In this document: positions 1 through 7,904 of the stretch, piece after piece
How the letters are laid out: each line of letters begins with the position of its first letter
Position numbering within the stretch: position 1 is the first letter of the stretch
Assembly (NCBI GenBank): GCA_031290755.1
Contig: JAITMY010000163.1
Coordinates: 1-17,145, forward strand
Direction: 5' to 3'
From: Prevotellaceae bacterium
GTDB lineage: Bacteria > Bacteroidota > Bacteroidia > Bacteroidales > UBA932
Length of the DNA stretch: 17,145 bases
Program-made: the position numbers and the translations under genes
Notes under the pieces: model-generated
Told to the model about the DNA's origin: nothing
The model's input: only the letters and a program-made list of their open reading frames with translations
The model's database searches: none

Positions 1-237
1 CGCGTGCATATTCACCGTAAGCTGAAAGAGCTGGCTAACCAGTCGGCACGCGATTTTATCCGTGGTATCCGCCTGAAGCAAGCGGCGCTGATGCTGACGG
101 AAAAGAAGCTTACCGTTTCGGAGGTGGCTTACGCCGCGGGGTTCGGCAACCTGTCGCATTTTTCTACCTCGTTCAAAGATTTTTTTGGGATGTCGCCCAC
201 TGAATATATTGATAAAACAAAAACACCGACTTCATAA
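1..237 (+). CDS. AraC-type DNA-binding C-terminus of a regulator, 5' partial (probably hybrid two-component xylan regulator)
   Basis: The frame is open to the left edge, so the true start lies outside the window; 78 codons remain before the TAA. The residues form an AraC/XylS double helix-turn-helix domain. The first half has the pattern RKLKELANQSARDFIRGIRL, and the second HTH (about residues 40-60) ends in the family signature SHFSTSFKDFFGMSPTEY. In Bacteroidetes this domain, with the phrase 'xLxRKLKxLxxxSxxxFIRxIRL', typically ends hybrid two-component systems that sense oligosaccharides in the periplasm and activate adjacent polysaccharide-utilisation genes. That identity is inferred, because the sensor and kinase parts are not in the window; a plain AraC regulator is the alternative. 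The gene ends 18 bp before the GH43 gene on the same strand, so it may be cotranscribed with its likely targets. Confidence 0.85.
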   Translation, partial: RVHIHRKLKELANQSARDFIRGIRLKQAALMLTEKKLTVSEVAYAAGFGNLSHFSTSFKDFFGMSPTEYIDKTKTPTS

Positions 238-255
238 TTACTAAAGTAAAACACT

Positions 256-1932
256 ATGAAAAAACTTTGTATCATTGCGCTGACGGGGCTAATCGCTGCT
301 GCATCCGTTTCGTGTAGCGCCGACCGCGCCGCCACTTTTCACTACTTTGAATACAGTGGGGCAGACAAAACATTCGCCGCCCCAATCGACCTCGCCCGCG
401 AGTACCAAAACCCGATTTTGAGCGGCTTCTACCCCGACCCCAGCATTTGCCGCAAGGGCAACGATTACTACTTGGTTGTTTCTTCGTTTTCGTACTACCC
501 CGGCATTCCCATTTTCCATAGCGCCGACTTGGTCAGCTGGGTGCAGATTGGCAACGTGCTCAACCGTCCGTCGCAGCTGAACCTTGACGGGATACGGCTC
601 AGCGGCGGCGTCTATGCGCCTGCCATTGTTTACAATCCGCACAACGACACCTTTTATATCATCAATACCTGCGTGGATGGCATCGGCAATTTTGTGGTAA
701 AAACCAAAGACCCGATGCAGAACAATTGGTCGGAGCCTGTTGTGTTGCCCAAGGTTGGCGGCATTGACCCCTCGCTGTTTTTTGACGACGACGGCGCGGG
801 CTATATTGTGCACAACAACGCCCCGCAAGGCGAGCCGGAGTGGGAAGGGCACCGCGCCATTTGGATACACAGGTACGATGTGAACGCCGACACCACTTTC
901 GGCACGCCGCAAGTAATTGTGGACGGCGGCACCGATAAAGCAAAGCATCCTGTTTGGATTGAGGCGCCGCACTTGTACAAAATCAACGGTTATTATTATC
1001 TGATGTGCGCCGAAGGTGGCACCAGCATTGACCATTCGGAGGTTATTTTCCGTGCCGACAATGTGATGGGGCCGTACATTCCGTGGAAAAACAACCCGAT
1101 ACTCACGCAGCGCGATTTACCGAACGACCGCCCAAATCCTGTAACCTGCGCCGGCCACGCCGACCTTGTGCAAACGCCGGAAGGCGACTGGTACGCTATG
1201 TTTTTGGCGTGTCGTCCTTACGAAGACAACTATTTCAACACCGGTCGCGAAACGTTTTTGCTGCCCGTGGTGTGGAAAAATGAATACCCGATTATCTTGC
1301 CCAAAGGCGAAACCGTTCCTTATGTAGTAGCCAAAAAAGACCTGTCGCCGCGCGAGGGTACATACAAAGGCAACTTCACGTGGCGCGATGAATTTCGCGC
1401 AGCAACCTTAAACGACCGCTACCTGTTTATCCGCACGCCCCGCACGCCGTGGTGGTCGCTAACCGGCAAGGGATTGCAGCTGCAAGCAAATGGGCACAGC
1501 ATTTACGAGCGTGCCAATCCCGCCTTCATTGGGCATCGCCAGCAGCATTTATCGTTTGAAGCGCAAACCGAACTTGACTATAAGCCTGTAAAAGCAGGCG
1601 ATGTGGCAGGCTTGGTGTGCTACCAGAACGAGGCGCATAATTTTGTGTTTGGCAAAACGATAAACGGGCAAGGCAAGCTGTGTGTGGCGCTCTACCGTTC
1701 GCAAGGCGACACGGTGCGCATTGCCGAAGCGGCAATTCCCGATGCCGAAGCCAACGCATCTATCCGCTTGAAGGTAACGGGCAACAATGCCTACTACTCT
1801 TTCTTTGTATCGTATGATAAGGGCGCGAGTTGGACGGCGGTGGCCGAGAATGTAGATGCCAAAAATCTTAGCACCGAAGTTGCCAAAGGCTTTACCGGCG
1901 TGGTTATCGGGATGTATGTGTATGGCTTGTAG
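256..1932 (+). CDS. GH43 beta-xylosidase / alpha-L-arabinofuranosidase, lipoprotein
   Basis: A 558-residue glycoside hydrolase expected to release xylose (or arabinose) from xylo-oligosaccharides. The N-terminus MKKLCIIALTGLIAAASVSC is a signal peptide ending in a relaxed Bacteroidetes lipobox, so Cys20 is the likely lipidation site. The five-bladed propeller carries the three expected GH43 acidic residues: base Asp61 in FYPDPS, pKa modulator Asp171 in GIDPSLFF, and acid Glu236 in WIEAPHLY. The C-terminal part from about residue 350 (from FTWRDEF onward) resembles the concanavalin-like beta-sandwich found behind many GH43 xylosidases, giving a family-typical length. It is the first enzyme gene after the regulator and is followed 67 bp later by xylA, consistent with a xylose-producing step. 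Xylosidase versus arabinofuranosidase activity cannot be decided from motifs alone. Confidence 0.92.
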   Translation: MKKLCIIALTGLIAAASVSCSADRAATFHYFEYSGADKTFAAPIDLAREYQNPILSGFYPDPSICRKGNDYYLVVSSFSYYPGIPIFHSADLVSWVQIGNVLNRPSQLNLDGIRLSGGVYAPAIVYNPHNDTFYIINTCVDGIGNFVVKTKDPMQNNWSEPVVLPKVGGIDPSLFFDDDGAGYIVHNNAPQGEPEWEGHRAIWIHRYDVNADTTFGTPQVIVDGGTDKAKHPVWIEAPHLYKINGYYYLMCAEGGTSIDHSEVIFRADNVMGPYIPWKNNPILTQRDLPNDRPNPVTCAGHADLVQTPEGDWYAMFLACRPYEDNYFNTGRETFLLPVVWKNEYPIILPKGETVPYVVAKKDLSPREGTYKGNFTWRDEFRAATLNDRYLFIRTPRTPWWSLTGKGLQLQANGHSIYERANPAFIGHRQQHLSFEAQTELDYKPVKAGDVAGLVCYQNEAHNFVFGKTINGQGKLCVALYRSQGDTVRIAEAAIPDAEANASIRLKVTGNNAYYSFFVSYDKGASWTAVAENVDAKNLSTEVAKGFTGVVIGMYVYGL

Positions 1933-1999
1933 AGCTTGAAGTAAAATTAAAGTAACAAAATAAATAAATAAATTAAACCAATTAAAAAACAAAAAAGTT
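1933..1999 (+). promoter_or_regulatory. AT-rich leader before xylA
   Basis: The 67-bp spacer between the GH43 stop and the xylA ATG is almost pure A/T, with an (AAAT)n-like run around 1958-1974 and A-rich sequence up to the start codon. There is no Shine-Dalgarno sequence and no terminator-like hairpin. Unstructured A-rich leaders of this kind are typical before well-translated Bacteroidetes genes, so it probably supports efficient initiation on a message continuing from GH43. No convincing TAnnTTTG promoter box was found. Confidence 0.4.
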
Positions 2000-3319
2000 A
2001 TGAGTACAAAAACGTATTTCCCTTCAGTGGGACAAATCAAGTTTGAAGGCAAGGATAGCAAGAATCCTTTGGCCTTCCGTTACTACGACCCCGAGAAGGT
2101 CGTTTATGGCCGTAAAATGAAGGACTGGTGCAGGTTCTCTATGGCTTGGTGGCACACGCTGTGCGCTGAAGGTGGCGACCCGTTTGGCGGCGGCACCAAA
2201 ACTTTTCCGTGGACGCAAGGCGCATCATCGGCGGTGGATATTGCCAAGCAGCGGATGGATGCAGGCTTTGAGTTTATGCAAAAAATCGGTATCGGCTACT
2301 ACTGCTTCCACGACATTGACCTCGTGGACGAAGGTAAGTCTATTGAAGAGTACGAGGCCAACCTGAAGGCCATTGTGGCGTATGCCAAGCAAAAGCAAGC
2401 CGAAACGGGCATCAAGCTGTTGTGGGGCACCGCCAACGTGTTTAGCCACAAGCGCTATATGAATGGCGCCGCCACCAACCCCAACTTCGACGTGGTGGCC
2501 CGCGCTGCCGTGCAAGTCAAAAACGCCATTGATGCAACTATCGAGCTGGGCGGCGAAAACTATGTGTTCTGGGGCGGTCGCGAAGGCTACTCTTCGCTGC
2601 TGAACACGCAAATGAGCCGCGAAAAAGAACACCTCGCCACCTTCCTTACCAAAGCGCGCGACTACGCCCGCAGCAAAGGTTTCAAGGGTAATTTCCTTAT
2701 CGAGCCGAAGCCGATGGAACCCACCAAACATCAGTACGACGTGGACACCGAAACGGTTATCGGCTTCTTGCGTGCGCACGGGCTGGACAAGGATTTCAAG
2801 CTGAACATCGAAGTAAACCACGCAACCTTGGCGGGGCACACGTTTGAGCACGACCTGCAATGCGCTGCCGATGCCGGAATGCTCGGCTCGATTGACGCCA
2901 ACCGCGGCGACTACCAGAACGGGTGGGACACCGACCAGTTCCCCGTGGACTCCTACGAGCTGACGCAGGCCATGCTGGTAATCTTGCAACACGGCGGTTT
3001 GCAAGGCGGCGGCACAAATTTCGACGCCAAAACGCGCCGCAATTCTACCGACCTTGACGATATTTTCATTGCGCACATCGCGGGAATGGACACTTTTGCG
3101 CGTGCGCTGGAAAGTGCGGCGGGCATTCTCGAAAAATCGCCGTACAAGAAAATGGTTGCCGACCGCTACGCATCGTTTGACGCCAACAAAGGCAAGGAGT
3201 TTGAAGGCGGTAAGCTGTCGCTCGAAGACCTCGCTGCATACGCCAAAGCGAAAGGCGAACCTGCGCAAATCAGCGGCAAGCAAGAGCTGTACGAAGCGAT
3301 AGTGAACATGTATATTTAA
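2000..3319 (+). CDS. xylA: Xylose isomerase (class II)
   Basis: Converts D-xylose to D-xylulose in the cytoplasm. At 439 residues it has the length of class II (long N-terminus) enzymes and no signal peptide. All active-site residues are in register, shifted by +3 from the E. coli/Thermotoga numbering: catalytic His104 and Asp107 in CFHDIDL, and metal ligands Glu235 (IEPKPMEPTKH), Glu271 and His274 (NIEVNHATLAGH), Asp299 (DANRGD), Asp310 and Asp312 (GWDTDQFP), and Asp342 (NFDAKTRR). The usual GGREGY and TKHQYD blocks are also present. It is embedded between xylan hydrolases, which couples polymer breakdown to the first step of xylose catabolism. The partner kinase gene (xylB) is not in the window. 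A strong terminator follows directly. Confidence 0.98.
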   Translation: MSTKTYFPSVGQIKFEGKDSKNPLAFRYYDPEKVVYGRKMKDWCRFSMAWWHTLCAEGGDPFGGGTKTFPWTQGASSAVDIAKQRMDAGFEFMQKIGIGYYCFHDIDLVDEGKSIEEYEANLKAIVAYAKQKQAETGIKLLWGTANVFSHKRYMNGAATNPNFDVVARAAVQVKNAIDATIELGGENYVFWGGREGYSSLLNTQMSREKEHLATFLTKARDYARSKGFKGNFLIEPKPMEPTKHQYDVDTETVIGFLRAHGLDKDFKLNIEVNHATLAGHTFEHDLQCAADAGMLGSIDANRGDYQNGWDTDQFPVDSYELTQAMLVILQHGGLQGGGTNFDAKTRRNSTDLDDIFIAHIAGMDTFARALESAAGILEKSPYKKMVADRYASFDANKGKEFEGGKLSLEDLAAYAKAKGEPAQISGKQELYEAIVNMYI

Positions 3320-3334
3320 TCGTGCAATTTTTCA

Positions 3335-3367
3335 CCCCGACAGGGTTCAAACTCTGTCGGGGTTTTT
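3335..3367 (+). terminator. Rho-independent terminator after xylA
   Basis: The 9-bp perfect stem CCCCGACAG (3335-3343) pairs with CTGTCGGGG (3354-3362), with a loop that can tighten by one or two further pairs, and is followed by T5 (3363-3367). It starts 15 bp after the xylA stop and ends 24 bp before the GH115 start. Because the downstream genes lie on the same strand with no clear promoter in those 24 bp, it may act as a partial terminator that sets xylA levels above those of the later genes. Confidence 0.85.
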
Positions 3368-3391
3368 ATAAAAACAAACCCCAAACAACCC

Positions 3392-5902
3392 ATGAAAAAA
3401 ATCCCCTTCATCCTTTTCCTTGCCTGCATTGCGCTGCAAGGATTCTCGAAAGACCATAACGGCATTGCATCGTTTGTGCAAAACGACAACGCCTTTCCGC
3501 TGGCCGTAAATGGGCAGGTATTGCCTATTGTTGCCGATGCCGAAACGGACAAAGGCGTGGCGCGGGCGGTGGATAACTTGCGTAGCGACTTTGAGCGCGT
3601 TACGCAAAGCAAGCCGGAGTTGCTTGCCGCGCTGCCCCCGTCGGGGCACATTATTATAGTGGGCGTGGCGGGACAAAGCAAGCTGATTGACCAGCTTATC
3701 CTGTCGAAAAAAATCGACGGTAAGCAGCTGCAAGGCAAGCGCGAAAAGTACCTGCTGCAAACCGTTGCACAGCCCTTTGACGGCATTGAGGAGGCGTTGG
3801 TGATTGCTGGCAGCGACAAGCGGGGCGCCATTTACGGAGTGTATGAACTATCGGAACAAATAGGAGTGTCGCCGTGGTATTATTGGGCAGACGTGCCGGT
3901 AAAGCAGTCCAAAAACATCGCCCTGCAAAGGGGAGTTTACACCAACGGCGAGCCTGCGGTGGACTGGCGCGGTATTTTCCTCAACGACGAAGCGCCGGCG
4001 CTGAGCGGCTGGTCGCGCGAAACCTTTGGCGGCTTCAATAGCAAGTTTTACGAAAAAGTATTTGAGCTGATACTGCGTTTGCGCGGCAACTTCTTGTGGC
4101 CTGCAATGTGGGGCAGCGCCTTTTATGATGACGACCCGCTCAACGGCGCGTTGGCGCACGAGATGGGCGTGGTCATTGGCACTTCGCACCACGAGCCGCT
4201 GGGTCGTGCGCACGACGAATGGCGCCGCTACGGCAGCGGCGAGTGGAATTATCAAAAGAACCCCGCCGTGTTGACAGATTTTTGGAAGGGCGGAATGGAA
4301 CGCATGAAAAGCTATGAAGCGCTTGTAACAGTTGGTATGCGCGGCGACGGCGACGAGGCAATGAGCGAGGGTACAAACATCGCCCTGCTCGAAAATATTG
4401 TGAAAGAGCAACGAAAAATCATTGCCGATGTAACGCAGAAAAAAGCAGAGCAAACCCCGCAGGTGTGGGCGCTGTATAAGGAAGTGCAGGACTACTACGA
4501 CAAAGGAATGCGCGTGCCCGACGATGTAACCTTGCTGCTTTGCGACGACAATTGGGGCAACGTGCGCAAGCTGCCCGACCTGCAAGCCAAGCCCCGCAAG
4601 GGCGGGTACGGGATGTACTACCATTTTGACTACGTGGGCGGGCCGCGCAATTACAAGTGGCTAAATGTAATGCCCGTGCAAAAAACATGGGAGCAAATGG
4701 AGCTGTGCTACGAATACGGCGTGCGCAAGCTGTGGGTGGTGAACGTGGGCGACCTCAAGCCGATGGAGTATCCGATAACGTTTTTCCTTGATATGGCTTG
4801 GAATCCCGCGCAATTCAACGCGGGCAATCTGGTGGCGCATACCGAGCGTTTTTGTGCGCAGCAGTTCGGCGAACAACACGCGCAGGAGGCCGCAAGGCTT
4901 ATCAACCTTTACACGAAATACAACCGCCGCATCACGCCCGAATTGCTGAACGACGCTACCTACAGCCTCGAAAACTACCACGAGTTTGAGCGCGTGGCAA
5001 CCGAATACCGCGCTCTGCTGACCGATGCCCTGCGCCTGTACCACTTGCTGGGCAACGAGTATCGCGATGCCTTCGATCAGCTGGTCTTGTTCCCTATCAA
5101 CGCTTGCTCCAACCTTTACGATATGTACTATGCGGTGGCGCAAAACAAAAAATACGCCAAGGTGAGCGATGCGGCAGCCAACGAGTGGGCGGAGAAAGCG
5201 AAAGCCTGCTTTGCGCGTGATTCCATTTTGACGTATCACTATAATAAGGTGATGGCGGGCGGCAAGTGGAACCACATAATGGATCAAACGCACATCGGCT
5301 ACACCTACTGGCAGCAACCGCCGACAAATGCGATGCCGAAAGTTGAGTACGTGGCAACCGACGGAGCTAACCGCCCCGCTTTATTTGTAGAGAAGGATGG
5401 CTATGTGTCCATCGAGGCAGAGCATTTTGCACGCTCGCAGGGAGCAGATAAAATCCGCTGGGAAGTGATACCCCACTTGGGCAAAACGCTGTCGGGGGTA
5501 ACGGTGTTTCCGCGCAACATCGCGCTGAACCCAACGGAGGAAGTGTATTTGGAGTACGACATATTGTTTGCATCAACCGACACCTTGAGGGTGGAAGTTA
5601 TCACCGCGCCTACCCTGAACTTCAACGCCAACAAAGGGCTGCGCTATGCCGTGTCGCTGGACGGCGGTGCGGAGCAGGTGGTCAACATCAACGGGCACTA
5701 CCGCGGTGAGCTGGGCAAATGGCAAGGCGAGAATCAGATAAAGACCGTAACCACGCACACCATCGCCAACGTGGGCAAGCATACTTTGCGGGTGCGGGCG
5801 CTGGATGCGGGTATCGTGCTGCACAAGATACTAATCAATGCCGGCGGGCTGAAACCCTCGTACCTTGGCGCACCGGAGAGTGAAAAAAGAAACCTTCAAT
5901 AA
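3392..5902 (+). CDS. GH115 alpha-glucuronidase
   Basis: Predicted to remove (4-O-methyl)-glucuronic acid from xylan, with GH115 enzymes able to act on internal as well as terminal substituted xyloses. The 836-residue protein starts with a signal sequence (MKKIPFILFLACIALQGFS). An early Cys in LFLAC leaves a lipoprotein reading possible, so periplasmic or outer-membrane location is open. The core has the family-typical blocks WRGIFLNDEAPALSGW (about 190-205), RLRGNFLWPAMWGSAFYDDD, IGTSHHEPLGRAHDEW, TVGMRGDGDEAMSEG and LLLCDDNWGNVRKLP. From about residue 670 (YVSIEAEHFARS) to the end is the beta-sandwich C-terminal domain seen in GH115. The stop lies 9 bp before the esterase gene, so the two are almost certainly cotranscribed. 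Confidence 0.93.
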   Translation: MKKIPFILFLACIALQGFSKDHNGIASFVQNDNAFPLAVNGQVLPIVADAETDKGVARAVDNLRSDFERVTQSKPELLAALPPSGHIIIVGVAGQSKLIDQLILSKKIDGKQLQGKREKYLLQTVAQPFDGIEEALVIAGSDKRGAIYGVYELSEQIGVSPWYYWADVPVKQSKNIALQRGVYTNGEPAVDWRGIFLNDEAPALSGWSRETFGGFNSKFYEKVFELILRLRGNFLWPAMWGSAFYDDDPLNGALAHEMGVVIGTSHHEPLGRAHDEWRRYGSGEWNYQKNPAVLTDFWKGGMERMKSYEALVTVGMRGDGDEAMSEGTNIALLENIVKEQRKIIADVTQKKAEQTPQVWALYKEVQDYYDKGMRVPDDVTLLLCDDNWGNVRKLPDLQAKPRKGGYGMYYHFDYVGGPRNYKWLNVMPVQKTWEQMELCYEYGVRKLWVVNVGDLKPMEYPITFFLDMAWNPAQFNAGNLVAHTERFCAQQFGEQHAQEAARLINLYTKYNRRITPELLNDATYSLENYHEFERVATEYRALLTDALRLYHLLGNEYRDAFDQLVLFPINACSNLYDMYYAVAQNKKYAKVSDAAANEWAEKAKACFARDSILTYHYNKVMAGGKWNHIMDQTHIGYTYWQQPPTNAMPKVEYVATDGANRPALFVEKDGYVSIEAEHFARSQGADKIRWEVIPHLGKTLSGVTVFPRNIALNPTEEVYLEYDILFASTDTLRVEVITAPTLNFNANKGLRYAVSLDGGAEQVVNINGHYRGELGKWQGENQIKTVTTHTIANVGKHTLRVRALDAGIVLHKILINAGGLKPSYLGAPESEKRNLQ

Positions 5903-5911
5903 ATAGCTACT

Positions 5912-7843
5912 ATGAAAAAAACGCTGCTTTTATTCGTTCTCATTCTCCTTGTTGGGGGATTTTCGTTGCAGGCTGCCGTGCGGCTGCCTAAGCTGATTGG
6001 CGACGGCATGGTGCTGCAACGCGACGCCAAGCTCAAGCTCTGGGGCTGGGCTGATGCCAAGGAAACCGTGGCCTTGTCGTTCAACAAGAAGACCTACAAG
6101 ACCGCTGCCAATGCCGAGGGCTACTGGGAAGTATCGCTGCCCGCGCAAAAAGCCGGCGGCCCCTACACGATGCAGATTAACAGCATCACGGTGGCTGATA
6201 TTTTGGTGGGTGATGTGTGGGTGTGCTCGGGGCAGTCGAATATGGTGCTGCCCGTGCGGCGCGTGCTGGACTTGTATGCCGACGAAGTAGCCGCCGCCAA
6301 CAACCCACAGGTACGGTTCTTTATTATTGAGCCGTTGGAGTGCGTGTTCACCGCGCCCGCAGAGGATGTCAGCGGCGGCGAGTGGAAGGCGGTAACGCCC
6401 GAAAATATACAGGCGCTCTCGGCGGCGGCGTATTTCTTTGCGCAAGAATTGTATGCCACATACAAGATACCGGTGGGGCTTATCCAGTCGGCAGTGGGCG
6501 GCTCACCGGTGGAGGCGTGGCTGAGCGAGGAGGCGCTGCTGGCATTCCCCGAACACCTTAATCAAGCCAAGCAATGCGCCGTGGCAGGCTACATTGACAG
6601 CGTGCGCAGCGTGGAAGGGAAAAGGGGGCACGAGTGGCAAACCCGCCTCAATCAGCAGGACAAAGGCATTGGCGAGTGGCACAAGAATGGTATCGACCTT
6701 GCGGAGTGGAAGCCGATGGACTTGCCCGGATACTGGGCGGACAAAGGCTTGGGTGCGTTGAACGGCGTGTTCTGGTTTCGTAAGAGCATTGCAATTCCTG
6801 CCGCGCTGGCGGCGCAGGAGGCAACGCTGCGGCTGGGTTGCATTGTTGACGCCGATTCGATATGGGTCAACGGCGTGTTCGTTGGCAATACCACCTACCA
6901 GTATCCGCCGCGGATATATAGGGTGCCTGCGGGCGTGCTGAAAAGCGGCGACAACACAATAGCTATCCGCGTGGTGAGCAATGCAGGGCGCGGCGGCTTT
7001 GTGGAAGACAAACCTTTTCGCTTGATTATTGGCAGCGAAACGTTTGATTTGGCGGGCAAGTGGCGCTACCGCATTGGCGCAGTTGTGCCGCCGCCGCCGC
7101 ACGCTACCACGTTCCACTACAAGCCCGAAGGGCTGTACAACGCAATGATTGCGCCGCTCATCAGCTACGCCATCAAAGGCGTGATATGGTATCAGGGCGA
7201 GTCCAACACCGAGCGCGTGAAGGAGTATGCGGCGCTGTTTCCCGCGCTCATTGCCGACTGGCGCAGCAAGTGGAGCAACCCCACGATGCCGTTCCTGTAC
7301 GTGCAGCTCGCCAGCTTTATGACGCCCGACGCCTATCCGCAGGAGAGCCGCTGGGCGGACTTGCGCGAGGTGCAGCGGCAAACCCTGACGCGCGTGCCGC
7401 ACACGGGAATGGCGGTCATTATTGACATAGGCGAGTGGAACGACATTCACCCTCTCAACAAAAAAGACGTGGGGCGGCGGCTGGCGTTGCAGGCGCGGCG
7501 CGTGGCTTACGGCGACGATGCCAAGGTTGTAGCGTCGGGGCCTGCGTATGAAAGCGCAAGCTTGCGCGGCGACAGCCTCGTGCTCTCGTTCTCGAATACG
7601 GGCAGCGGCATTGCCACCGCCGCTGACGAACCCCTGCGCGGCTTTGCTGTTTCGGAGGATGGCAAGCGCTTTGTGTGGGCAAACGCGCGGGTGGAGGGTA
7701 GCACGGTGGTGGTTTGGAGTGATGCGGTAAAGCGCCCCACGGTGGCGCGCTATGCGTGGGGCAACAACCCGCAGGGGGCGAATTTGCGGAGCATAGAGGG
7801 CTTGCCTGCCTCGCCGTTTGCCACAGGAAAGATTGATGAGTAA
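5912..7843 (+). CDS. SGNH-type carbohydrate acetylesterase (sialate O-acetylesterase / acetylxylan esterase-like)
   Basis: A 643-residue secreted esterase (signal peptide MKKTLLLFVLILLVGGFSLQA). Expected SGNH hydrolase residues are visible: nucleophile Ser109 in SGQSNM, a block-III motif in IWYQGESNTERVKEY, and the catalytic Asp511/His513 pair in NDIHPLNKKDVGRRLA. An N-terminal beta domain (residues 25-90, with GDGMVLQRD) precedes the catalytic part. A jelly-roll galactose-binding-like insert (roughly 260-375, with VFWFRKSIAIP and WVNGVFVGN) interrupts it. This layout is usually annotated as sialate 9-O-acetylesterase, but here it sits 9 bp after GH115 and before GH67 in a xylan locus, so removal of acetyl groups from glucuronoxylan or its oligosaccharides is the more likely job. 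I recall secreted SGNH esterases of similar context in flavobacteria that deacetylate MeGlcA-bearing xylose; that comparison is from memory. Substrate is inference; fold is well supported. Confidence 0.88.
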   Translation: MKKTLLLFVLILLVGGFSLQAAVRLPKLIGDGMVLQRDAKLKLWGWADAKETVALSFNKKTYKTAANAEGYWEVSLPAQKAGGPYTMQINSITVADILVGDVWVCSGQSNMVLPVRRVLDLYADEVAAANNPQVRFFIIEPLECVFTAPAEDVSGGEWKAVTPENIQALSAAAYFFAQELYATYKIPVGLIQSAVGGSPVEAWLSEEALLAFPEHLNQAKQCAVAGYIDSVRSVEGKRGHEWQTRLNQQDKGIGEWHKNGIDLAEWKPMDLPGYWADKGLGALNGVFWFRKSIAIPAALAAQEATLRLGCIVDADSIWVNGVFVGNTTYQYPPRIYRVPAGVLKSGDNTIAIRVVSNAGRGGFVEDKPFRLIIGSETFDLAGKWRYRIGAVVPPPPHATTFHYKPEGLYNAMIAPLISYAIKGVIWYQGESNTERVKEYAALFPALIADWRSKWSNPTMPFLYVQLASFMTPDAYPQESRWADLREVQRQTLTRVPHTGMAVIIDIGEWNDIHPLNKKDVGRRLALQARRVAYGDDAKVVASGPAYESASLRGDSLVLSFSNTGSGIATAADEPLRGFAVSEDGKRFVWANARVEGSTVVVWSDAVKRPTVARYAWGNNPQGANLRSIEGLPASPFATGKIDE

Positions 7844-7853
7844 AGTGATAGCG

Positions 7854-7881
7854 CGTCATTGCGAGCGCAGCGAAGCAATCC
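7854..7881. repeat. Dispersed bacterial repeat (the 'RSEAIQ' type) between esterase and GH67
   Basis: The sequence contains CATTGCGAGCGCAGCGAAG followed by CAATCC. This is recognisable as a very common dispersed intergenic element in many bacteria, the one that gives spurious peptides HCERSEAIQ on one strand and DCFAALAMTR on the other. Here only one arm is present, occupying nearly half of the 61-bp spacer between the esterase stop and the GH67 start. It creates a false N-terminal extension upstream of the GH67 signal peptide. Confidence 0.8.
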
Positions 7882-7904
7882 AAAGAATTGTTATATCTAC
7901 CAAC

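Noticed and set aside
2225..3283. Long minus-strand open frame opposite xylA
   Set aside because: It is the codon-position shadow of a fully conserved xylA and shows no recognisable motif.
7818..7904. Extended N-terminus for GH67
   Set aside because: The extension is encoded by the end of the esterase gene and the dispersed repeat; ATG 7905 gives a proper signal peptide.
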